The notes under the pieces were generated by a model. That model saw only the letters and a program-made list of their open reading frames with translations. It did no database searches and was not told the origin of the DNA. Positions 16,991 to 24,990 of a stretch of DNA of 64,000 nt are shown here, piece after piece (the stretch's first letter is position 1; the number at the start of each line of letters is the position of its first letter). A program made the position numbers and the translations under genes. The stretch covers positions 194,257 through 258,256 of the forward strand of contig NZ_BMUZ01000015.1 in assembly GCF_014650455.1 (NCBI RefSeq), read 5' to 3'. Source of the stretch: Streptomyces xanthochromogenes (lineage in GTDB: Bacteria > Actinomycetota > Actinomycetes > Streptomycetales > Streptomycetaceae).

Positions 16991-17788
16991 TCAGAAGTTG
17001 CCGAGGCCGCCGCAGACGTTGAGCGCCTGCGCGGTGATGGAGGCGGCGGTGTCGGTGGCCAGGTAGCCGACCAGTCCCGCGACCTCCTCCGGGGTGGAGT
17101 AGCGGCCGAGCGGGATCTTGGAGGTGAACTTGGCGAGGATCGCGTCCTCGGAGGTGTCGTACGCCTCGGCGTAGCCCTGCCGCACCCGCTGCGCCATAGG
17201 CGTCTCGACGTAGCCGGGGCAGACCGCGTTCACGGTGATGCCGGTCGGGGCGAGCTCGTTGCCCAGCGCCTTGGTGAAGCCGACGACGCCGTGCTTGGAC
17301 GCGGAGTAGGGGGCGCCGAGCACCACGCCCTGCTTGCCCGCGGTGGAGGCGATGTTGATGATCCGGCCCCAGCCGCGCTCGCGCATGCCGCCGGCGTTGA
17401 GCGCCTCGCGGGTCACCCGGAACACGCTGTTCAGGTTGGTGTCGATGACGTCCTCCCACAGCTCGTCCGACACATCGGCGGTCACACCGCCGCCGCTGCG
17501 GCCCGCGTTGTTGACCACGACGTCGACGCGGCCGTACGCCGTGACCGCGGCGGCCACGAGCTCCTTGACGGACTCGGGGCTGCGGACGTCGGCGGTCGCG
17601 CCGGACACCTCAAGGCCCTCCTCGCGGAGCTCCTTCACGGTGAGCTCGACGGACTCGGAGCTGCGCGCGCAGATGAACACCGCGAGACCGGCCTGGCCCA
17701 GCGCCCGCGCCGACGCCAGACCGATACCGCTGGTCGCCCCGGTGATGAGCGCGACGCGGCGCTCGCTGGTGGCCTTGGGCTGAGTCAT
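16991..17788 (-). CDS. Polyketide C9-ketoreductase (SDR, ActIII family)
   Basis: A 265-residue classical SDR with the NADPH site ITGATSGIGLASA near the N-terminus, NNAGRSGGG, the catalytic Ser in INIASTAGKQG, and YSASKHG (YxxxK). The length and spread of motifs match ActIII-type reductases that reduce the C9 ketone of the nascent poly-beta-ketone. The ATG at 17788 has a clear GAGGAGA site. An upstream in-frame extension crosses the promoter. It is the first gene of a seven-gene leftward operon (KR, ARO/CYC, ligase, ABM, AKR, cyclase, FAD monooxygenase). Confidence 0.95.
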   Translation of the reverse strand: MTQPKATSERRVALITGATSGIGLASARALGQAGLAVFICARSSESVELTVKELREEGLEVSGATADVRSPESVKELVAAAVTAYGRVDVVVNNAGRSGGGVTADVSDELWEDVIDTNLNSVFRVTREALNAGGMRERGWGRIINIASTAGKQGVVLGAPYSASKHGVVGFTKALGNELAPTGITVNAVCPGYVETPMAQRVRQGYAEAYDTSEDAILAKFTSKIPLGRYSTPEEVAGLVGYLATDTAASITAQALNVCGGLGNF

Positions 17789-17839
17789 ACGAATCTCCTC
17801 GGATGAGTTGGTGTACGCGGCCAAAGTGCCCACGGCCAC

Positions 17840-17868
17840 TCGAACGGGTATCGAGCCGGGCTTGACCC
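17840..17868 (+). promoter_or_regulatory. Putative SARP box in the KR / NTF2-like divergent promoter
   Basis: Heptamers TCGAACG (17840), TCGAGCC (17851) and TTGACCC (17862) are exactly 11 bp apart on the plus strand. In the minus-strand phase TCAAGCC, TCGATAC and TCGAGTG also occur at 12- and 11-bp spacing (17866-17837), so one site could serve both directions. TCGAGCC is the textbook SARP heptamer, and CCACTCGAACGG is shared with the 7.8 kb promoter. It starts 52 bp upstream of the KR start. Confidence 0.65.
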
Positions 17869-17964
17869 CGGGCGGGGGCCGCGGCCCCCACCGGCGCACC
17901 AGTGAGGGTCGAGCGGCGGGCCCGATGCTCAGGGGGCAGGAAGATCCAGGAGGAGAGGACCCCC

Positions 17965-18405
17965 ATGAGCGTCACCGAGCTGCCGCAGGCGACCACCGCC
18001 GGGCTGTACACGGAGATCCAGCAGTTCTACGCCCAGCAGATGCATCTGCTCGACGACGGCCGGGTCGAGGAGTGGGCCCACACCTTCACCACGGACGGTG
18101 TGTTCGCCGCCAACGCGCAGCCGGTGCCGGCGGTCGGCCGCGAGGCCATCACGGCCGCGGCCGCCGCGGCGACGGAGGCGTACGCGAAGGCCGGCGTCCA
18201 GCGCCGCCACTGGCTGGGCATGGTCTCGGTCGAGGGCGTCGACGGCGACGCCGTGACGGCCCGCTGCTACGCGCTGGTCATCGAGACGCCGCGGGGTGGG
18301 CGGCCCGAGATCAAGGCGAGCACGCTGTGTGTGGACCGGGTGCTGCGGGTGGACGGGTCCTGGCAGATCCAGGACCGCCAGATCACCCGGGACGACCTGA
18401 TCTGA
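17965..18405 (+). CDS. NTF2/SnoaL-like tailoring protein
   Basis: A 146-residue protein of the SnoaL/NTF2-like cone fold. It has IQQFYAQQMHLLDDGRVEEWAHTF near the start, VPAVGREAI, RRHWLGMVSV and the C-terminal VDGSWQIQDRQITRDDL. Family members in type II PKS clusters act as cyclases, hydroxylase partners or isomerases. The substrate cannot be told here. The start ATG at 17965 is preceded by AGGAGGAGAGGA. It is transcribed divergently from the ketoreductase across a SARP-like box and is followed by the repeat-rich region. Confidence 0.85.
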   Translation: MSVTELPQATTAGLYTEIQQFYAQQMHLLDDGRVEEWAHTFTTDGVFAANAQPVPAVGREAITAAAAAATEAYAKAGVQRRHWLGMVSVEGVDGDAVTARCYALVIETPRGGRPEIKASTLCVDRVLRVDGSWQIQDRQITRDDLI

Positions 18406-19054
18406 CCCTCCCCCCAGACAAGTGCCCGTACGCGATCCCCCGGCGTGCGGGCACTTCTGCGCGTGCGCGGCGGGGAGGGATGGGTGTGCGGCAGGGGTGG
18501 GTGCGCATCTCGGGTGCGGGGCCGGGGGGTGCCCTTTCGCGCAGTTCCCCGCGCCCCTTCACCCCGATCTCATCCGCGGACCGTCGTGGCCGTTCGCGCA
18601 GTTCCCCGCGCCCCTGAAACCCGTCGTCGTCCTCGCACCGTGCGTGGCTGGTCGCGCAGTTCCCCGCGCCCCTGGCAGTACTGGTACTGGGGCACCTACA
18701 GCCCGTCATGGGGGTCCCCCCTGGCCCTTGAGGCCTTGGGGGAGTTTGAGGACGAGCGCCGTTCAGGCGCGAACGGGGTCCGGGGCGGAGCCCCGAACGG
18801 GGGTGCAGGGGGCGGAGCCCCCGCCCGGGGTCTGGGGCGCAGCCCCAGGGTTCAGCCGATGCAACCCGCCGCACGGGCGGGAGGGTGGGCAAGCCCCCCG
18901 GGGTCTGGGGCGGAGCCCCAGGGGCCCGGAGCCAACCAACCCCGAGTCACGGGCGGGAGGGTGGGCAAACCCCCCCCGGGGCCGGGGCGGGGCCCCGGGA
19001 ATGCGGAGGGCCGCCCACCCCGCGCAGGGGTGGGCGGCCGAGGAGGGCAGGGGG
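18406..19054. repeat. Composite intergenic repeat region 1 (between convergent genes)
   Basis: This 649-bp gap has no convincing gene. It contains three copies of GCGCAGTTCCCCGCGCCCCT at 18539-18558, 18596-18615 and 18654-18673. An element starting TTTGAGGACGAGCGCC follows at 18745-18777, then several imperfect GGGGCGGAGCCCC-type hairpins to about 19007. The same elements in the same order recur at 51660-51960 and 61221-61546. The gap also ends with the ACP-operon terminator (19010-19038). Confidence 0.8.
19010..19038 (-). terminator. Hairpin terminator of the KS-CLF-ACP operon
   Basis: A perfect 12-bp stem, GCCGCCCACCCC with its complement, has the loop GCGCA. It starts 17 bp after the ACP stop codon. 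Confidence 0.75.
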
Positions 19055-19312
19055 CTACGCCGCCGCCTTCGCGGAGGACAGGCACTCGTTGATGAACTCC
19101 AGCAGCACCCGCGGCGTGGACGCCTCCGCGACCGTGTCGTCGGACAGCTGTATCTGGTAGTCCCGCTCGATGACCCCCGTCACCTGAAGGATCGCCAGGG
19201 AGTCGTAGCCCAGGTCGTCGAAGGGCACGTCCAGGACGTCCCCGTCCAGGTCGATCCCCTCGCCGACACCCGCGCACTCGCGCAGCAGCGTGGTCAGTTC
19301 CTTGAGATTCAT
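19055..19312 (-). CDS. Acyl carrier protein of the type II PKS
   Basis: An 85-residue acidic ACP. The phosphopantetheine site is LGYDSLA (Ser about residue 39), matching the LGYDSLA signature of aromatic-polyketide ACPs. It carries the growing poly-beta-ketone between KS-alpha/CLF and the ketoreductase/cyclases. The start MNLKELTTLLREC at 19312 was chosen over an in-frame ATG 27 bp upstream because it matches the family N-terminus and has GAGGCGAG before it. It lies downstream of KS-alpha and CLF in the same orientation, the standard minimal PKS order. Confidence 0.96.
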   Translation of the reverse strand: MNLKELTTLLRECAGVGEGIDLDGDVLDVPFDDLGYDSLAILQVTGVIERDYQIQLSDDTVAEASTPRVLLEFINECLSSAKAAA

Positions 19313-19361
19313 GAAGCTCGCCTCTCTCAACGCCAGCAAATGGCAACAACAAATGGGGAGT

Positions 19362-20609
19362 TCAGTTCGCCGCGGTCACAACGGCCGCGGCGTTGAAGCC
19401 GCCGGTCCCGCGGGCCAGGACGAGTGCGGTACGGACGGGCCCGCGCCGGGCCTCGGTGACCAGGTCGAGCGCGTCGGCCGCGACCGGCGAGGTGACGTTC
19501 ACGGTCGGCGGGATCACCGCGTCCCGGATGGAGAGCAGCGCCGCCGCCAGGTCGAGCGAGGCGCCACCGGCCGACAAGCGGCCCGTCATGGTCTTGGGGG
19601 CCGTCACCGGCACCCCGCGGGGGCCGAAGAGGGCGGTCAGCGCCGCCTCCTCCTGGCGGTCGAGCTCGGGCACACCGGACGCGTCGGCGAAGACGACGTC
19701 CACGTCACCCGTGCTCAACCCGGCTTCCGCCAGGGCGAGTTCGGCCGCGCGGCGCAGCCCCGGCTCACCCTCGCGGCCCGGCCCCGGGTCGAAGGTCGCG
19801 GCGTAGCCCGAGAGCTGTCCGTAGATCCGGGCGCCGCGCTCGCGGGCCGCCTCGGCGTCCTCCAGGACGAGGATGGCGCCGCCCTCACCGGCGACGTAAC
19901 CGCTGGCCTCGCTGTCGAACGGCAGGAAGGCGCGCGCCGGGTCGGCGACGGAGCTCATCCGGCCGCCGGCGAGCTGCGCCGTCCAGCCCCAGGGGCAGAC
20001 CGCGCCGTCGACACCGCCGGTGACGATGAGCTTGCTGCCCTTGCGCAGCTGGCGCCGGGCCTGGGCGACCGCGTCGAGCCCGCCCGCCTGCTCCGTGACG
20101 AGCACACCGCTGGGTCCGCGAAGGCCGTGCCGGATGGAGATCTGGCCGGTGTTGACGGCGTAGAACCAGGCGTACGACTGGTACGCGGAGACGTACTGGC
20201 CGCCCTTGCTCCACAGCGCCTGGAGTTCGCGCTGGCCGAACTCGAAGCCGCCCGCGGAGGCCGCGGTGACCGCGCCCGCCGAGTACTGCGGCATCTCGGC
20301 CGGGTCGGCGCCCGAGTCCTCCAGGGCCTCCTTCGCGGCGGTCAGGGCGAGGCGCGTCATGTGGTCGGTCTGCGGAAGCAGCCGGCTCGGGATGTGCTCC
20401 TCGGCCTCGAAGCCGGGCACCTCGCCCGCGAGCGTCGCCGGGTAGCCGGAGGCGTCGAAGCGGGAGACCGGGCGGATGCCGCTCTCGCCGGCCACCGTCG
20501 CCTCCCACCAGGCCTGTGTGCCAAGGCCGTTGGGGGCGGTCACGCCGATCCCGGTGAACACCGCGGTGGCGGAGCGCACCGCCGTACGTTCGAGCAGCTC
20601 GCTCGTCAT
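19362..20609 (-). CDS. Chain length factor (KS-beta)
   Basis: A 415-residue ketosynthase-fold protein. The nucleophile position reads VLVTEQAGGLDA, with Gln in place of Cys, the hallmark of KS-beta. It retains FVAGEGG-like and GxxxxAGG motifs (GRLSAGGASLD). It pairs with KS-alpha, makes malonyl-ACP-derived starter acetyl units by decarboxylation and sets chain length. The chain length is not predictable from the visible sequence alone. The ATG at 20609 overlaps the KS-alpha stop (ATGA), which ensures equal expression. Confidence 0.96.
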   Translation of the reverse strand: MTSELLERTAVRSATAVFTGIGVTAPNGLGTQAWWEATVAGESGIRPVSRFDASGYPATLAGEVPGFEAEEHIPSRLLPQTDHMTRLALTAAKEALEDSGADPAEMPQYSAGAVTAASAGGFEFGQRELQALWSKGGQYVSAYQSYAWFYAVNTGQISIRHGLRGPSGVLVTEQAGGLDAVAQARRQLRKGSKLIVTGGVDGAVCPWGWTAQLAGGRMSSVADPARAFLPFDSEASGYVAGEGGAILVLEDAEAARERGARIYGQLSGYAATFDPGPGREGEPGLRRAAELALAEAGLSTGDVDVVFADASGVPELDRQEEAALTALFGPRGVPVTAPKTMTGRLSAGGASLDLAAALLSIRDAVIPPTVNVTSPVAADALDLVTEARRGPVRTALVLARGTGGFNAAAVVTAAN

Positions 20610-21877
20610 GCCGTCTTCCTCCGCTCGGGCTTGGTGAGCACGATCGCGCTCTGGAATCCGCCGAAGCCGCTGCCGACGCTGAGCACGGTGTTGATCTCGC
20701 GCTCACGGGCGTGGACCGGCGTGTAGTCGAGGTCGCACTTGGGGTCGGCCTCGTGCAGATTCGCGGTGGGCGGCACCATGCCGTGCTCGATGGCGAGCGC
20801 GGACGCGGCGATCTCCAGGGAGCCGATGGCGCCGAGCGAGTGCCCGATCATCGACTTGATGGAGGAGACGGGCGTCGCGTACGCGTGGTCGCCGAGGCTC
20901 TTCTTGAACGCGGCGGTCTCGTGCCGGTCGTTCTGCAGGGTGCCCGAGCCGTGCGCGTTGATGTAGTCGATGTCGGTGCCGGGGATGCCCGCCTCGTCGA
21001 GGGCCGCGCCGATGGCCTCGGCCATCTCCGCACCGTCGGCCCGCAGGCCCGTCATGTTGTACGCGTTGGAGCGCGAGGCGAACCCGGCGATCTCGGCGTA
21101 GATGTGCGCGCCGCGCGCCACGGCCTGCTCGTACTCCTCCAGGACGAACACCGCGCTGCCCTCGCCGAGGACGAAGCCGTTGCGGGACTTGTCGAAGGGA
21201 CGCGAGGCCGTCTCCGGCTCGTCGTTGCGGTTCGAGGTGGCCTTGATGGCGTCGAAGCAGGCGACCGAGATCGGCGAGATCGGCGCCTCGGTGGCCCCGG
21301 CGATCATGACGTCGGCGCTGCCCTCGCGGATCAGCTCGACGGCGTGGCCGACCGAGTCGAGGCCCGAGGTGCAGCCGGTGGAGACCACGGCCGTAGGGCC
21401 CTGCGCGCCGAACTCCCAGGCCACCTCGGCCGCGAACGAGCTGGGCACGAAGTAGTCGTAGAGGTGCGGCACGGCCCGCTCGTGGTCGACGAGCCACTCG
21501 GCGCCGTTGTTGCTGACCGCCGCGTACTCGTAGTCGAGCCCGGTGGTCGCGCCGACCGCGCTGCCGATGGTGACACCGGTACGGAACGGGTCGATGCCCG
21601 CCATGTCGAGACCGCTGTCGGTGACCGCCTCACGGGCGCCGACGAGTGCGAACTGGGCGGCCCGGTCGAGCCGTCCCGCCTGCTCCTCGGTCAGCCCCTG
21701 GGCGAGCGGGTCGAAGTCCACTTCGGCGGCGATCCTCGACCGGAAGGCCGAGGCGTCGAAGAGCGTGACGGCCCTGGTCGCGGTACGGCCCGCGGTCAGC
21801 AGGGACCAGTACTCCTTGGTGCCAACGCCCCCGGGGGCGACCACACCGATTCCGGTGATGACTACGCGTCGGCTCAC
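20606..21877 (-). CDS. Beta-ketoacyl synthase alpha subunit (KS-alpha)
   Basis: A 423-residue condensing enzyme with the active Cys in VVSTGCTSGLDSVGH (about residue 173), His in NAHGSGTLQND and His in KSMIGHSLGAIGS. It extends the chain with malonyl-ACP as a heterodimer with the chain length factor encoded directly downstream. The GTG at 21877 (MSRRVVITGIGVVAPGG) has GAGGGGG upstream. It is the first of the three minimal-PKS genes and lies 60 bp after the thioesterase. Confidence 0.97.
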   Translation of the reverse strand: MSRRVVITGIGVVAPGGVGTKEYWSLLTAGRTATRAVTLFDASAFRSRIAAEVDFDPLAQGLTEEQAGRLDRAAQFALVGAREAVTDSGLDMAGIDPFRTGVTIGSAVGATTGLDYEYAAVSNNGAEWLVDHERAVPHLYDYFVPSSFAAEVAWEFGAQGPTAVVSTGCTSGLDSVGHAVELIREGSADVMIAGATEAPISPISVACFDAIKATSNRNDEPETASRPFDKSRNGFVLGEGSAVFVLEEYEQAVARGAHIYAEIAGFASRSNAYNMTGLRADGAEMAEAIGAALDEAGIPGTDIDYINAHGSGTLQNDRHETAAFKKSLGDHAYATPVSSIKSMIGHSLGAIGSLEIAASALAIEHGMVPPTANLHEADPKCDLDYTPVHAREREINTVLSVGSGFGGFQSAIVLTKPERRKTA

Positions 21878-21937
21878 CTGTCCCCCTCGTTGGGCTGGGC
21901 CTGGGGGTGCGCCCCGGGAATGTGCAGCACGGCTGCG

Positions 21938-22777
21938 TCACCTCTCTGATAGGTCCGCTGTGAGATCCGCTGTTGGAAGGAGTCTCGTCCCGTCCTCTTG
22001 ACGCCCGCTCGACTCGCCGCCGTACTCGCCCTTGAGCGACTCCCGGAGTTCGAGGGCCACTTCGCGAAGCAGCTCGGGCACCACGCGCTCGCGCACGAAG
22101 AAGTGGTCGCCGGGCATGGTCTGGAGCCGGAAGCGGGTCACCGAGTAGTCGGCCCACTCGGCCACTTCCCACAGCGGCGCGATCGGATCGTCCCGGCCGG
22201 CCAGCGCCATCAGCGGAGTGCCCACCGCCTTGTCGGCGTTGACCTGGCACAGCGCCTCGCCGAGCCGCAGGTCGTCACGGAGCGCCGGGATCACATGGCG
22301 CTGCCACAGCGAACGGTCCCGCCCGCCGGCCTCCGGCGGAGCCGCCTCCAAGTCCACCAGCAGATCGATGAGTTCGTGGTCCGGGAGCCGCGCCCCGCGC
22401 AACAGCGTGTTGCGCAGGTGCGGCGGCGGCACGGCCCCGATCACCAGGCGGGCCGGCGGCAGCAGCCCGTCGTCCTCCAGGGTCCGGGTCAGCGCGTGCG
22501 CGACCAGACCGCCCAGGCTGTGCCCGTACAGGAGGTAGGGCCGGTCGAGCAGCGGGGTGATCAACTCCCTCAGCTCGTTCATGAGTTCGGTGGCGTCGGT
22601 GATCCGGGCCTCCTTGGCGCGCGGCCCGCGGCCCGGCAGCAGGACCGGTACGACCTCGGCCGTGTCGCCCAGGATCTTCTGCCACTTGGCGAAGGAGGAG
22701 ATCCCGGCGCCCGCGTGGTGGAAGCAGAACAGCCAGGGCGTCACGGTGTCTTCCCGGGTGGCGCTCTCGGCTCTCAT
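21938..22777 (-). CDS. Type II thioesterase
   Basis: A 279-residue alpha/beta hydrolase of the external thioesterase family. It has LFCFHHAGAG near residue 16, the nucleophile elbow YGHSLGGLVAH, and the late catalytic His in MPGDHFFVRE. These enzymes edit mis-primed carrier proteins of PKS/NRPS systems in the cytosol. The presence of an NRPS at the left end makes this sensible. The start at 22777 overlaps the upstream cyclase stop (ATGA). Confidence 0.92.
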   Translation of the reverse strand: MRAESATREDTVTPWLFCFHHAGAGISSFAKWQKILGDTAEVVPVLLPGRGPRAKEARITDATELMNELRELITPLLDRPYLLYGHSLGGLVAHALTRTLEDDGLLPPARLVIGAVPPPHLRNTLLRGARLPDHELIDLLVDLEAAPPEAGGRDRSLWQRHVIPALRDDLRLGEALCQVNADKAVGTPLMALAGRDDPIAPLWEVAEWADYSVTRFRLQTMPGDHFFVRERVVPELLREVALELRESLKGEYGGESSGRQEDGTRLLPTADLTADLSER

Positions 22778-23544
22778 TCGTCGATCAGGGCGACCGCCCG
22801 GGTCCAGCCCGCCCCCGCTCCGGCGATCTTCACGGGGAAGCAGGACACCCGGAAGCCGTGCGTGGGCAGCGTGTCGAGCTGGGCGAGCCGCTCGACCTGG
22901 CAGTACTCGCGCCGCCGCCCCGCGAAGTGCGCGGGCCACAGGACCGACTTGTCGCCGGTCTCCTGGAAGGTGCGGATCATGTGCCCGAAGGGCGCGTCCA
23001 GGCTCCAGGCGTCGGTGCCGATGACCCGTACGCCGAGGTCGAGCAGGAAGTCGGTGGCCGGGCCGTCGAGGCCCGCGAAATCGGTGAAGTACCGCGGTGT
23101 GCCCGAGTGTTGTGACGCTCCCGTGTGCAGCATGACGATGTCGAGCGGCTGCGGGGTGTACCCGATCTCGGCGATCTGCTTCTCGATGCGCTCGACACCG
23201 ATGGCGCCGATGCCCACGTCGCTGACGTCCAGGACGACGGCGGGGCGCAGGAACCAGTCCAGCGGCATCTCGTCGATGTGCCGGGGCCGCCCGTAGTCGC
23301 CGACCGAGCCGTAGTGCGAGGGGGCGTCCACATGGGTGCCGGTGTGGCTGGTCAGGGTGAGCGTGTCCAGGGACAGGAGTTCGCCCCCGGGCAGGTCGGC
23401 GGGATCGAAGTCGAGCCCGAAGTGCTCCTTCATCTCCGCCGCCATGTGTGCGGCGCCCTCTGCGGGCGTCATGATCTCGTGGACGATCGGGTCCGGTTCC
23501 CAGCCGGCCGCGTCCACGGGCGACGACAGATCGATGACTCGCAA
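22774..23544 (-). CDS. Putative polyketide cyclase, kynurenine-formamidase-like (PF04199 family)
   Basis: A protein of about 256 residues with the metal-binding pattern TSHTGTHVDAPSHY (HxGTHxDxPxH, about residue 62-75) and IGTDAWSLDAPFG. This is the cyclase/formamidase fold seen in OxyN-like proteins of tetracycline-type clusters. It probably closes a late ring. No ATG or GTG fits the conserved start RVIDLSSPVD. A TTG at 23544 has GGGGG 8 bp upstream and is my choice, with moderate certainty. It is transcribed after the SARP terminator, so it should have its own promoter. Confidence 0.85.
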   Translation of the reverse strand: MRVIDLSSPVDAAGWEPDPIVHEIMTPAEGAAHMAAEMKEHFGLDFDPADLPGGELLSLDTLTLTSHTGTHVDAPSHYGSVGDYGRPRHIDEMPLDWFLRPAVVLDVSDVGIGAIGVERIEKQIAEIGYTPQPLDIVMLHTGASQHSGTPRYFTDFAGLDGPATDFLLDLGVRVIGTDAWSLDAPFGHMIRTFQETGDKSVLWPAHFAGRRREYCQVERLAQLDTLPTHGFRVSCFPVKIAGAGAGWTRAVALIDE

Positions 23545-23620
23545 GGTAACCCCCAGTGTCGATTGGCGACGTTCGGGGGCACTGTGCGTCGAGCGCCTAG
23601 AGGCCGGATCGAGCCACGCA

Positions 23621-23667
23621 CGCGTCGGACCCCGCCCTGTGGGGGGAGAGGGCGGGGTCCGGACGCG
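23621..23667 (-). terminator. Terminator after the SARP gene
   Basis: A long GC-rich hairpin: inner 12-bp stem GGACCCCGCCCT (23627-23638) with its complement (23649-23660), extended by CGCGTC/GACGCG outside one bulged base. It begins about 35 bp after the SARP stop. Confidence 0.8.
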
Positions 23668-23701
23668 TTGCTGCCGGGCGGTCGAGCCACCCGTGCGCCG
23701 C

Positions 23702-24520
23702 TCAGGCGGCGAAGAGGTCGAGCACCGGGCGGCGCCCGGCCAGGTGCGAGTCCAGCGCCGGGTCACCGGCGAGCACCGCGCGGTGCAGCTGCCGGAGCCG
23801 CGCCGAGGGGTCGAGCCCGAGCTCGTCGGCGAGCCCGCGGCGCAGGTTCTGGAACACGTCCAGCGCCTGCCACTGCCGCCCCGAGCGGTACAGCGCCACC
23901 ATGCACTGGGCGTGCAGGCCCTCGTGCAGCGGGTGACGGGCCGTCAGGGAGGTCAGCTCGGCGAGCAGTTGCATGTGGCGTCCGAGCCGCAGATCGGAGT
24001 CGATCCGCTGCTCCAGCACCCCCAGCCGGCTCTCTTCGAGCCGGACCAGCTCGATCTCCAGCAGCGGCCCGAGGCGGACGTCCACCAGGGCCGGCCCGCG
24101 CCACATGCCGAGCGCCTCGCGGTACAGGGCGGCCGCGCTCTCGTCGTCGCCGCGCTCGGCGGCACCGCGCCCGGTCGCCACCAGACGGTCGTACTCGTGC
24201 ACGTCCACCGCACCCGGCGTCACTTCGAGGAGGTAGCCACCGTGCCGGGTGGCCAGCACCTCACGTGCGGTGTAGGGGCTGTCCGGGCCGAGTGCCCCCG
24301 CGATCAGCCGGCGCAGCTGGAGGATGTACGTCTGCAGGGTGGTCAGCGCGCTGCGGGGCATGTCGGAGCCCCAGATCTCCTCCATCAGCGTCGGCACGGG
24401 CATGACCTGGTTCGCGTACACCGAGAGCAGCGCCAGTATCTGTCGCGGCTTGCCGGCGCTCGGGACGACCGACGTGCCGCCCGACTCGGCCATGAGCGGA
24501 CCGAGAACCTTGATCTCCAT
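23702..24520 (-). CDS. SARP-family pathway activator
   Basis: A 272-residue regulator of the Streptomyces antibiotic regulatory protein family. It has an OmpR-like winged helix at the N-terminus (about residues 1-95, including PRSALTTLQTYILQLRRLI) and a bacterial transcriptional activation domain (about 98-245). Small SARPs of this size activate one biosynthetic cluster by binding 11-bp-spaced heptamers and recruiting RNA polymerase. Such boxes are visible at 3.6, 7.8 and 17.8 kb. The ATG at 24520 has GGAGGAA upstream. It is divergent from the RiPP-like genes, so the shared 300-bp gap may control both. Confidence 0.94.
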   Translation of the reverse strand: MEIKVLGPLMAESGGTSVVPSAGKPRQILALLSVYANQVMPVPTLMEEIWGSDMPRSALTTLQTYILQLRRLIAGALGPDSPYTAREVLATRHGGYLLEVTPGAVDVHEYDRLVATGRGAAERGDDESAAALYREALGMWRGPALVDVRLGPLLEIELVRLEESRLGVLEQRIDSDLRLGRHMQLLAELTSLTARHPLHEGLHAQCMVALYRSGRQWQALDVFQNLRRGLADELGLDPSARLRQLHRAVLAGDPALDSHLAGRRPVLDLFAA

Positions 24521-24819
24521 GGGATTCCTCCGGGGTCGGATCTGCCGGATGACCCGATGGTTTTCGGACCCGGCTCCAAGCACCCTCAAAAGCTGTCATC
24601 CGGGCCCGGCTTACGGCAGTGCCGCGCTCCTGAACCCGGCATGTGAGTGTCCTGGGGACGGGTATGAAAGTTTCATGTGCATCCCGTGACGGCGGCACTG
24701 GGGCGGATTCGGCCGACCCGGCAGAGTTCTGGACGTCGGCCCGACCAGGAGTCGAGAGCCGACGGCTAGGGGGGTCAGGTCCCCTCGGCCTTCACCAGCT
24801 GTCTGCCAGGGGGAAAACC
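24521..24819. promoter_or_regulatory. Divergent promoter region, SARP / RiPP-like genes
   Basis: A 299-bp gene-free gap between the divergent SARP and candidate precursor peptide genes. Its one conspicuous element is a perfect 13-bp palindrome, ATGAAAGTTTCAT (24664-24676), in an otherwise GC-rich stretch, which could be an operator. I could not identify convincing -10/-35 hexamers. Confidence 0.45.
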
Positions 24820-24990
24820 ATGAATGCGAACGTCGGCCTCGGTCTTGCTGTCTCCGTCGGTGACGACCTGGTGATCGAGGAGTTCGGGCGGAACGTCCTG
24901 GCCGGACAGGCACCCGTTCCCTGCGGCCTCACCGGCGTGGCACCGGTACCCGCAGCCGGCAACCGTGACGCTGCTCGGTACAGCGCCTGA
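24820..24990 (+). CDS. Candidate RiPP (azol(in)e) precursor peptide
   Basis: A 56-residue ORF with a good ribosome site (AGGGGGA, 5 bp upstream) whose stop shares a base with the ATG of the YcaO cyclodehydratase (TGATG). The first ~30 residues are acidic/hydrophobic and leader-like (DDLVIEEFGRNVLAG). The C-terminal part has APVP twice, flanking CGLTGV, so one Cys and one Thr are available for heterocycle formation. The position and coupling suggest it is the substrate. I do not recognise the peptide as any known family, so the function is inference. The alternative is a non-substrate leader ORF. Confidence 0.55.
   Translation: MNANVGLGLAVSVGDDLVIEEFGRNVLAGQAPVPCGLTGVAPVPAAGNRDAARYSA

Noticed and set aside
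18539..18673. 20-bp repeats spaced by ~37 bp as a CRISPR array
   Set aside because: Only three copies in this gap, with other copies isolated and scattered across the window, no cas genes, and spacers that themselves resemble each other.
24643..24819. Longer upstream start for the candidate precursor peptide
   Set aside because: The extension has no ribosome site and covers the palindrome region. ATG 24820 has a strong site.
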